Below, piece by piece: positions 51,056-58,971 of a stretch of 64,000 nucleotides of DNA (position 1 is the first letter of the stretch; each line of letters opens with the position of its first letter). The stretch spans positions 3,348,001 to 3,412,000 of the forward strand of contig NZ_CP050831.1 in assembly GCF_012113595.1 (NCBI RefSeq), given 5' to 3'. The DNA is from Bacteroides faecium (GTDB lineage: Bacteria > Bacteroidota > Bacteroidia > Bacteroidales > Bacteroidaceae). Both the position numbers and the translations under genes were made by a program. The notes below the pieces were generated by a model. The model did no database searches. It was given only the letters and a program-made list of their open reading frames with translations, and was not told the origin of the DNA.

Positions 51056-51829
51056 TTATTTAGGTGCTTTCTTCGTTTTCTTTATTTTCTTTATTTCTTC
51101 TTTCATTGCCGGATTTATTTTTCTATCGGGTATTTTTACTAATGCCGGGTACAATGGTTCCGGAAACCCTTCTGCTTCTCTACGCAGGTAATCTTTCATC
51201 CTGTATGGATCTAATTCCTTTCCCGGTGGTAACTGCCTGTTTTTGTCCATATACCAGTCAATAAAGCTCCCTGCCTCATATAATGTAGTACCGGTTCTGT
51301 CAAATGAGTAGAATAATGGAGGTCTGAATAAAAAAGGTGTTCCCGGGTCATCTATACTGGTATAAAAGGAACGCCATCCTGCGATAACAAAATCCGTCTC
51401 TTCATACCGGACAGCTCTTGTTGCGCCTCTCCAACCTTTAAATCCTCGTTTGGGAACATTTACAATCCCTGTCAAGCGATTGAATGTAAAACGTCGTTTG
51501 GGACGTAGTAAGTATTTAATTCCCAAAATACCAAAAAGTAGAGATATGGATAATGCTATGGCTAATACCTGCACATCATAAAATTCTTTAATTGCAAATA
51601 AAATATCAATAACTATATCTACGAAATAACTGTCTATAATAAAAAAAATAATACTTGCCACAAGGCTTTCACCCCTTAACCATGTATTATCAATAATCAG
51701 TTTCTCGTCGTCAATACTTTTTCCAAAAGCATTTATGGCCTCAAAAGTATTCTCGGAAGGAAAAAGTGTTATCCTTCTGCCTCCTTCACGTCCTTCTCTA
51801 TGAATTGTCTTTTTTCTAAACCAGTTCAT
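51056..51829 (-). CDS. Tandem membrane protein, first copy (candidate immunity protein)
   Basis: 257 residues from MNWFRKKTIHREGREGG. Two membrane segments near residues 58-110 (LVASIIFFIIDSYFVDIVIDI and VLAIALSISLLFGILGIKYLL), then a soluble domain (FTFNRLTGIVNVPKRGF, VIAGWRSFYTSIDDPGTPF, LLPPGKELDPYRM-like) resembling DUF6708 proteins of other T6SS loci. Its start overlaps the stop of the 979-residue effector as ATGA, the coupling usual for an effector and its immunity protein. I infer that role from position and membrane nature. Confidence 0.83.
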   Translation of the reverse strand: MNWFRKKTIHREGREGGRRITLFPSENTFEAINAFGKSIDDEKLIIDNTWLRGESLVASIIFFIIDSYFVDIVIDILFAIKEFYDVQVLAIALSISLLFGILGIKYLLRPKRRFTFNRLTGIVNVPKRGFKGWRGATRAVRYEETDFVIAGWRSFYTSIDDPGTPFLFRPPLFYSFDRTGTTLYEAGSFIDWYMDKNRQLPPGKELDPYRMKDYLRREAEGFPEPLYPALVKIPDRKINPAMKEEIKKIKKTKKAPK

Positions 51830-54765
51830 ATTAATCCATTTTTATAAATTAGTTCTTTTAATTCTTCCATGCTTATCATTGTTTTGTTCTGATGATTACA
51901 ATATTCATCATAATCTTTGGCATCCTCAAACATCTTGGCTATTGGTGTTAGGGAATTTTTTTGTGCAGCAGACTTTATATTGACTTTAGCCGTTAGAAAC
52001 TTGTCATCATAGGGAAAAGTTGTTCCATCGGCATACAGAAGTCGTTGACAGATAAATCCTTTTACCTGGTCAGCTTCCTGAATATAACTTTCCAAATTGG
52101 AAAATACATGCTTCAATTCAATTAGAATATAATTTTTTTCCATTTCTATGTGGAAATCTGAACTGTGAAAATCTTTCTTCTCATACTTTCTACTCTGTAT
52201 TTCACTATTTGGCGTTCGCCGATAGAATACTATAAGGTAAAACTCTATTCGGGTATCGAAATAAATACGTGAGAAGTTACTTTTAATTGTTATTTTATTA
52301 ATCTTTTCATATTCTATGTTATACCCCAAATAGGCTTTATATGATACATCATATTCAGGTGTTATTTCCGAAATAGTTGTGAGCAATAAAAATTCTTCAT
52401 AAGAGGTCTTTATGTTTTTCCATTCTATAAAACCGGATGATATAATGTCGTCTTTTCTTTCTAACAATGCATCGAATAAGCTTTTCGAATATAATGATTT
52501 CCAATTTTTGATCTTCTTTTCTGCCTTATTACATAGGATGCAGTTCTTTAGATAGGCGACAATTGGAATATCCTGGCAATATACAGGAATAATATAGCAA
52601 CATATTATAGCTCCTATGGCGATAAATAAGACACTGTTTCCTTTTGATAAGCTGGTTGCTTTAATGCCTGTTTGCAGGGCAAATCTCCCCATGGCTTGCA
52701 GCCCATAGCCTGTCGAGAAATATAATGCTGCGGAATAACTTGCAGCAGAAATGATATATGCGGTACAAGTATCCATATCTCTCGTATTATAAGTTCTGAA
52801 TGCATCGGCTAGATTGGCTATGATAGTAAGAGCCAAATTGACATTTCCTGTAATCCCGACAGCTTTGTCTATTTTATTTCCCCCGACATGTATCTCGGTA
52901 TATTTTAAACTAAACCAGGTTATTTCACTTGTTACTGCGATGGCATTTACACCAATAGAAATCCTTTCTATCCACGTTTTTGTTTTTCCATTCAGCGTCC
53001 CCATCAAATTAAAACAAGCAATAGTCCCTGACAATAACAGTAACGGCTTGCAGAAGAACAGCTTTTCCAGTTTTCTATTAATCTTTGTCAGTGCGGATTT
53101 TTGAGGATCTATTTTAGCATTTAACTTGATACACCCTTCCAACACATAATTGTCAACTTCGCAAACCGGTATTCCTACTTCACCTATTCTCCCTCTTCCC
53201 ATACCGCCTACATAAGCTTTAGTACGTGTCCTGCCTAATTTTTCAAGTATCTCGGTCAGTTCCATTTTATCCACTATCCATATATCTTGTTTTATTCCGC
53301 CGATGGCTTTTTGTGAGATATATACTTTACTGAGCCATTTTTTAGGAATAGTCACTGTCTGAGTGACATTGTGAGTATATTCGATTTTTGTTCCCGCCAC
53401 TCCCGACTGTGTATTTGCAGAAATAATATCCGCCCTTTGCGCAATGGTAGCCAAAGAAAACAACCCTGTTTGGTTTTTGATTACGAGTTCCATATCCTCC
53501 ACCTCATCCAAGGCGATCGGTTGAAAAATATACTCTGAAACAGGGTGTGTATCCTCTTCTTTGATACAGTTCAGATAAGCATTGATATCCTTATTTACCG
53601 GTGGTGGGGGAGAACTGACATCCAGATGCCTGTCCATTGAAGAAGGATCCATCTGTAAGGTGAGATGCTGGTTGATAATCATCTCATCCATGCGGTTCCG
53701 GTTGTCCGGAGTCTGTTTGCCAAGCTCTTCCATTACCATCCTGTAATAATCGCTGTCTATAAACTGTAGAAGGGATTTTCTTCGTTCATTAATCCTGTTC
53801 TTAATCACTCCCCTCTTTTCCACATCCAGCATTTTTTTCAGGAAATCTTCCGATACGATAGCATCCTGCAAGTTCTTTAACTTATCATTATCCCTCTCCT
53901 TACCGTAGAGCAATTGATAAAATGCGATGGCGTGAGCCTGTAGCAGGAAACGTTCCGATGCTGTGTCCTTAAAATCTTCCGATGGCGTTATCAGTTGGCT
54001 TAACTCCCTGTTATTTTTGTATATGTCCCTGCATACGTCTTCAGCGCAATCAAGCGGAGAGTGAAGAGTGACGTAGAGTGACCAGTTTTTATCCTGCGCA
54101 TTTTTATCTATCCGTATGTCCCTCATCACTCTGTTCTTGTTGGTGATATCACCGTCGTCTCCAGAGCAAGTCAACACGACCGAAGCATTATCTATATCGA
54201 CAGTGTCCGGCAGCGAGAAGCAACGGAACCACTCTTCGATATCTATCTTCTGCATCCTGCGGTTGCGCAGTTGCTCGCTGTCCATGATTTCCCGCGTATA
54301 TTTGGCAGACCACTGTATAGGAGAATAAGCGATATTCACGCATCCCTTCCTGTCTACTATCAGGCTGTCTACGGCTTTCGTACCCGATTTCGGCTGTCGT
54401 ACATCCTTGTCTTCTCCTTCCCATACCACCATAACGAGTCTGCCATATACGATTTCATATTCATACCAGATTCCCTGATGCTTACCCTTCTCGTTGTAAA
54501 CATAGAGATATCCTTCCTTCAAAGGCTTCCGGCAATACTTGTAGTTTTCCACCAGTGGAGCCTTCTCCGGCGACAGGCCTTCCGTGTTTTCTCCTTCATA
54601 AGCATATTCGTCCGGAGTATCTTTATGAATGAGCCCGTACCTGAATAAGCGTAAACATACACCGAGATTCACCTGCAACACCGGGCTTACGACAGCTTCC
54701 TTTAACCTCTTGCTTTCTATATCGAACTGAAGATATCGAACATAATCTTTCCGGTCATCACACAT
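51826..54765 (-). CDS. VasX-like membrane effector of the T6SS
   Basis: 979 residues, no signal peptide. The N-terminus resembles the VasX N-terminal region: LRLFRYGLIHKDTPDEYAYE and KPLKEGYLYVYNEKGKHQGIWYEYEI near residues 36-105. The middle is large and soluble. Residues about 565-730 hold four or five hydrophobic segments (PLLLLSGTIACFNLMG, GVNAIAVTSEITWF, YIISAASYSAALYF, VLFIAIGAIICCYIIPVYC), the kind of region that makes a pore in the target inner membrane. The C-terminal 250 residues are soluble. It follows vgrG by 30 bp and overlaps the membrane protein gene behind. Good candidate for a VgrG-delivered pore-forming toxin. Confidence 0.8.
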   Translation of the reverse strand: MCDDRKDYVRYLQFDIESKRLKEAVVSPVLQVNLGVCLRLFRYGLIHKDTPDEYAYEGENTEGLSPEKAPLVENYKYCRKPLKEGYLYVYNEKGKHQGIWYEYEIVYGRLVMVVWEGEDKDVRQPKSGTKAVDSLIVDRKGCVNIAYSPIQWSAKYTREIMDSEQLRNRRMQKIDIEEWFRCFSLPDTVDIDNASVVLTCSGDDGDITNKNRVMRDIRIDKNAQDKNWSLYVTLHSPLDCAEDVCRDIYKNNRELSQLITPSEDFKDTASERFLLQAHAIAFYQLLYGKERDNDKLKNLQDAIVSEDFLKKMLDVEKRGVIKNRINERRKSLLQFIDSDYYRMVMEELGKQTPDNRNRMDEMIINQHLTLQMDPSSMDRHLDVSSPPPPVNKDINAYLNCIKEEDTHPVSEYIFQPIALDEVEDMELVIKNQTGLFSLATIAQRADIISANTQSGVAGTKIEYTHNVTQTVTIPKKWLSKVYISQKAIGGIKQDIWIVDKMELTEILEKLGRTRTKAYVGGMGRGRIGEVGIPVCEVDNYVLEGCIKLNAKIDPQKSALTKINRKLEKLFFCKPLLLLSGTIACFNLMGTLNGKTKTWIERISIGVNAIAVTSEITWFSLKYTEIHVGGNKIDKAVGITGNVNLALTIIANLADAFRTYNTRDMDTCTAYIISAASYSAALYFSTGYGLQAMGRFALQTGIKATSLSKGNSVLFIAIGAIICCYIIPVYCQDIPIVAYLKNCILCNKAEKKIKNWKSLYSKSLFDALLERKDDIISSGFIEWKNIKTSYEEFLLLTTISEITPEYDVSYKAYLGYNIEYEKINKITIKSNFSRIYFDTRIEFYLIVFYRRTPNSEIQSRKYEKKDFHSSDFHIEMEKNYILIELKHVFSNLESYIQEADQVKGFICQRLLYADGTTFPYDDKFLTAKVNIKSAAQKNSLTPIAKMFEDAKDYDEYCNHQNKTMISMEELKELIYKNGLI

Positions 54766-54795
54766 AACTATCTTTCTTTTGTATCTTTCCTATTG

Positions 54796-56646
54796 TTAAG
54801 TAATTTGTATTTTGAATGCCGTTCCCTGAATATTAGTTATTGCTCCGGACACTTGCATCGTTCCTGTACTATTTACCGCTACCTGGGATTTGCCGGATAA
54901 CGCAACCTTCTGTCCGTCAATATCTATTTCATTCATTGCACTCACACTCACCTTGCTGTTAGAAGAAAGTTTGGCGTCTTGCTTGGCTTGGGCAGTCAGC
55001 TTACCGTCACTGATAACTGTCAGTTCCGATTTGGCAGCCAACGTAGCTTTCCCTTCGGCATTCAAATCCAGCGATTCATTAGCGGCTATTTTGATATTTT
55101 TGGCAATAAGCGAAATCGTTTCGGGAGAATTAATTTCAATATTCTTATCTTTTGTGTTCAGATGAATCATGTTTCCTGAGCCATCATTGATAGTGATGCC
55201 CCATTCTCCCTCGTTGTTGTCGTCAAACACAATACAGTGTCCGCTCTTGGTAATGATGCTATGTAGATGATTGTCCTTGTCGCCCCCCTGTCCATTCTTC
55301 CCATGAAATAATGAGCCGGATACGTATGGACGGGACGGGTCTCCATGTTCAAATGAAACCATCACCTGATCCCCCTCTTCGGGAATGAAAACAAATCCCC
55401 TGTTAGCCTGAACCTCTTTTCCTGAGCCTGCGTCCGGACTTTGCACCCGTATCCAATGAGTCGTTTTTCCTTTTTTATGTTGCCAGGGAAACTCTACTTT
55501 CACGCGTCCTTGGTTATTAGGGTCTGCATTACTTGTTACAATGCCTGTGGCAGGGTAGGCATAAGGCAAAGTTACGTTATTTGCGGGAAGATACTTAATT
55601 CCGGCAGGTACTGCTTCAAACTCATTCCGATATCGGTCGGGACCTTCTACGATGTGGCTTATCCGCACCACCCGGTAACGCCCTATATCGGGCTGATTCC
55701 CCATTGTTTGCGGAATACTCACAGTGACCACCTTTCCTATTTTAATCCGGCAAGTAGTACTTTTCCCCGCAATTCCTGCCAGAGAAGCCGTCTGCCGGAC
55801 TTTTTCCATTTCGAGAATGTCTTTGACCTGTGATGCATTTTCCACTACAGGGCGGTTGGGCAGAATAGAACCGGATTTATATACGGCATCCGACCTCTTC
55901 CGGGTTGCTGTAACATAGATATTCCCGACCTCTTCCGGGTTGCTCTCTTCCGTTTCAGTGATGCGGTCTTCCGACGGGTGATAATCATAACGGGAAAAAT
56001 GGAAAGGGGAAATTTCTGTGTAGAAATTTAAATCCGATAAATCCTTGTGATAGATTAACGGTTCGTCTTCGTCCTTTCCCGGATTTCCCCAGTGAAATAA
56101 TTCACCGTCATAATAACACCATTCTCCGTATTGATATGCCAGTCGCTGAAGAAAGGCGTATCCTGATTCCTCATGCTGTTGTACATACGGGATCTTGTCC
56201 TTATAAGATGGCGCATTAATCATTTTGATACCATTTCCATAGCTTCCGGCTATCTCGTCAGCTATCTCCGCCAGTTTCTTGTCAGTGAAAGAATCCATTG
56301 TCTTGTTAGACTCCAGCAGGATAGTCGGGCTATACCCCCGGAAATGCAATGTTCCTGAATCATCGTTTCCGCCGCTTATTTGTACTCTTGTGATAATTCC
56401 TTTGAATATATTTTCTTTTCCGTCAGGGAGTTCTGTCATTTTGATAAGAACTTCCGCCCCCTGTTTGCTGATTATCTCATTACGGTCTTGTGACCAAATA
56501 CATTCGTTCGGGAGTGGCTTTCCTTTTAACACAATATCGAAAACGTGGTGTCCGTTTAGATATTGGTCAAGTTTGAGTGAACTGAATAAAAAGCGTTTTC
56601 CGTCAATGAAAACCTGGGTTCTTATGTGATGTAACTCTTGTGGCAT
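54796..56646 (-). CDS. tssI: T6SS spike protein VgrG (TssI)
   Basis: 616 residues. N-terminal gp27/gp5-like part (VFDIVLKGKPLPNECIW, IFKGIITRVQISGG, YQYGEWCYYDGELFHWG) then the OB-fold and beta-helix (ATGIVTSNADPNNQGRVKVEFPWQ, RGFVFIPEEGDQVMVSFEHGDPSRPYVSGSL). The C-terminus is the repeating needle (NMIHLNTKDKNIEINSPE, KLSSNSKVSVSAMNEID). No extra toxin domain is fused. The next gene encodes the VasX-like effector, its probable cargo. Confidence 0.95.
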   Translation of the reverse strand: MPQELHHIRTQVFIDGKRFLFSSLKLDQYLNGHHVFDIVLKGKPLPNECIWSQDRNEIISKQGAEVLIKMTELPDGKENIFKGIITRVQISGGNDDSGTLHFRGYSPTILLESNKTMDSFTDKKLAEIADEIAGSYGNGIKMINAPSYKDKIPYVQQHEESGYAFLQRLAYQYGEWCYYDGELFHWGNPGKDEDEPLIYHKDLSDLNFYTEISPFHFSRYDYHPSEDRITETEESNPEEVGNIYVTATRKRSDAVYKSGSILPNRPVVENASQVKDILEMEKVRQTASLAGIAGKSTTCRIKIGKVVTVSIPQTMGNQPDIGRYRVVRISHIVEGPDRYRNEFEAVPAGIKYLPANNVTLPYAYPATGIVTSNADPNNQGRVKVEFPWQHKKGKTTHWIRVQSPDAGSGKEVQANRGFVFIPEEGDQVMVSFEHGDPSRPYVSGSLFHGKNGQGGDKDNHLHSIITKSGHCIVFDDNNEGEWGITINDGSGNMIHLNTKDKNIEINSPETISLIAKNIKIAANESLDLNAEGKATLAAKSELTVISDGKLTAQAKQDAKLSSNSKVSVSAMNEIDIDGQKVALSGKSQVAVNSTGTMQVSGAITNIQGTAFKIQIT

Positions 56647-56736
56647 ATTTTTATTTGTTTCAATATGACAATGATGAATTGTTTAGCGGAGCCTTATGCA
56701 AAAGAAACTGCTCTGTTTCACCTCTCGTTATCATAC

Positions 56737-58128
56737 CTATTCCTGATTACATTCGCTATCCCATTTAACATCGTCATCACCTTTTGTCCCCTCGAGTTTG
56801 AGGATATAATTCTTTGCCGGGAAATAAGGGGTCAGGTTAATATCCAGGTAGATACGGTCTTTATTTTCCGGATCACGCTCAAATCGTATAACCTTGAACT
56901 TCTCAATCAAAGCGTCCGGTCCTGTTATACTGTCCAAAAAGTTAACAATTTGTCTTCTGATATCTTTTTCCAGTCTCGAATTCCAATTTTCGAAAGTACG
57001 GCGGTTAAGAAAGTCAAACAAAACTTTTGTGACATAATCAAATACTCGTACTACCGAATAGGTTTGCAGCCCCAAATTATCCCCATTAAAAAGAGTCTTG
57101 GCTGAAAATGCCATAACACTGCCATATTCGTTGACCATTGGAATTAGCCCCATCTTTTCTAAAAGTGATATTTCACTTTTCTTTAATGGAAAAGCAACAC
57201 CGGAAACTTCATTGATCACTCCATATTTTTTCCCGGCTGTGACTTGCGACATTGGAGTCGTATAGATTTTTCCTGCCAGGCTGGCGGAAGGCGAGATTCT
57301 TAAATCGTCACTTTCGTCAAGTTCGGCATAACGATTTCTGCCGATAGGCCAGTTGCAGGAGAGTGAAACATGACTTCTGAACACATCTCCACCTGCCAGA
57401 TAAGAAGAATCGAACATTTCCACCACATCGTCCGGCTGGTCCAAATCTGCAAAATCAGTAAATAACTGTACCTTATTCCGATGAGAGATTTCCGCCCATT
57501 TATCGATGACCTGTTTAGAACCCATATACCCGGGGATCACTAATAAAGAATAGTTACCCGATAAATCCAATTTATCAAAATTCTGTCTTAATTCGTTAGC
57601 TATATATTCTATAAACAACGGATTGTCGAGGTCGGCAATCTGTTCGGGCGAGGCATTTACAATAGCTATATTTGTCAATTTTTCGCTGCCTGTATTCACA
57701 TAGAACTGTGCGATTTCCCTATAAGAACGTTCCAGTTCTTTAACTGTGTCTACAGTTGCAGCCTGATTCTTTTTCAACAATAATGAAAGTTTTTCGTTTT
57801 TAGCCTTACATTTTGTTATTAGTTCTGAGGTGTTCTCATTACTTGAAAGAAGTTCTATCCATAAATCCAGATTATTGATGAGAGCTTCTCTTTCATTTTG
57901 CTTGGATATGTCTCCTAAAAATATCTTTTTGCGGGCTTTTTTCTCCGGATTTATATTTTGTGTGCCTTCTACGGTGGCTTCAATGAAACTGAATCCGCCG
58001 AATCTTGCCAGCTTAGTTATATTTTCCTTTAATGAACTTTGTACTTCTCCTGTCTGAGTTTGGACGAACTCTTTTTCCAGTATTGTTGCTTCATTTTCTT
58101 TATCTGTCTTTTCCATAATCATTTTCAC
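56737..58128 (-). CDS. tssC: T6SS contractile sheath protein TssC
   Basis: 463 residues of the Bacteroidota TssC branch (DUF5458). Together with TssB it forms the sheath that contracts to fire the Hcp tube. Sheath motifs: LTNIAIVNASPEQIADL, SLLVIPGYMGSKQVIDKWAEI, SSYLAGGDVFRSHVSLSCNWPIG and the end FPAKNYILKLEG. Start could be 58128 or 58116 (MEKTDKENEA); both overlap the tssB end, so translation is coupled. Confidence 0.93.
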   Translation of the reverse strand: MKMIMEKTDKENEATILEKEFVQTQTGEVQSSLKENITKLARFGGFSFIEATVEGTQNINPEKKARKKIFLGDISKQNEREALINNLDLWIELLSSNENTSELITKCKAKNEKLSLLLKKNQAATVDTVKELERSYREIAQFYVNTGSEKLTNIAIVNASPEQIADLDNPLFIEYIANELRQNFDKLDLSGNYSLLVIPGYMGSKQVIDKWAEISHRNKVQLFTDFADLDQPDDVVEMFDSSYLAGGDVFRSHVSLSCNWPIGRNRYAELDESDDLRISPSASLAGKIYTTPMSQVTAGKKYGVINEVSGVAFPLKKSEISLLEKMGLIPMVNEYGSVMAFSAKTLFNGDNLGLQTYSVVRVFDYVTKVLFDFLNRRTFENWNSRLEKDIRRQIVNFLDSITGPDALIEKFKVIRFERDPENKDRIYLDINLTPYFPAKNYILKLEGTKGDDDVKWDSECNQE

Positions 58129-58588
58129 TATTTGTTATATTATTCTGCGATTCTTTTATTTCCTTTCTGAGCTCCTGCAATACAGATAAAAATACTTGCC
58201 TGGACTCTTGGTCATTTAATACTCTTTGCAATACTTTGTTTGAACGTAATTGCTTGATTAAATAATCATTGAAGTCCTTTTGTGTTTTTAGGCTACGTAA
58301 GAAGCCGCTTTGGAGCGTCATTTTATGGATAGAAAAGTCCGCTACATTTTTGAATTTCAAATTCTCCTTCACCGGCTGGCCTTCTTCGTTTTCGAATTCA
58401 ATGTCTATGTTTGGTGAAAAATAGTCGAATACTTGTTTCAAGTCTGTCAGCCCCGTAACAGTTTCCGGAGATACAGGTGCTTCTGCTGTCAGCTTCTCTA
58501 CGATAAGTGTTTTATTGTGGGGTATGTTTGATATTCCTTCTGAAGCTGTTATAGGAATTTCATTGCTCCCGATTTCAAAATCCATCAT
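58100..58588 (-). CDS. tssB: T6SS sheath protein TssB
   Basis: 162 residues. The recognisable stretch GLTDLKQVFDYFSPNIDIEFENEEGQPVKENLKFKNVADF (about 45-85) is the TssB-type sheath fold, followed by helices (LRSLKTQKDFNDYLIKQLRS). It begins the minus-strand T6SS transcript and overlaps tssC. Confidence 0.9.
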   Translation of the reverse strand: MMDFEIGSNEIPITASEGISNIPHNKTLIVEKLTAEAPVSPETVTGLTDLKQVFDYFSPNIDIEFENEEGQPVKENLKFKNVADFSIHKMTLQSGFLRSLKTQKDFNDYLIKQLRSNKVLQRVLNDQESRQVFLSVLQELRKEIKESQNNITNSENDYGKDR

Positions 58589-58971
58589 AATTCTTGTTTA
58601 TTTTATAATTGTTGAATATGCTAGTTCTAAATATTTACTTTCCTTTTTGTGGAAGAATATTATAAAGTATTGTCATATCTATTAATATTTTTATATATTT
58701 TATTAATTAAGGCTGTTTATCAGTACGCTATGTTATTGAAAAACAATTATTTATATATGTATTAAAAGAGATGGAACATTTCTTTATGGCGTTAAAAGTA
58801 TGGATATTTATTGATAAGGGCAAAGGGATAAACTCTTTTTTTAGAAAAATTATACATATAATAATATTTACATTATAATGTGTAATCACAATAATGGAAT
58901 GTATAATTTACTCTGCATTTTTTGGACTAATTTTGTCCCCGGTTATAAATACACTTATTATTAGTAAAAGT
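58589..58971. other. Divergent regulatory region of the T6SS
   Basis: 383 bases, very A+T rich, between divergent tssB and tssH. No open frame is supported. It must carry both promoters, but no TAnnTTTG box with a proper -33 element stands out on either strand, suggesting a different sigma or activator control. Confidence 0.55.
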
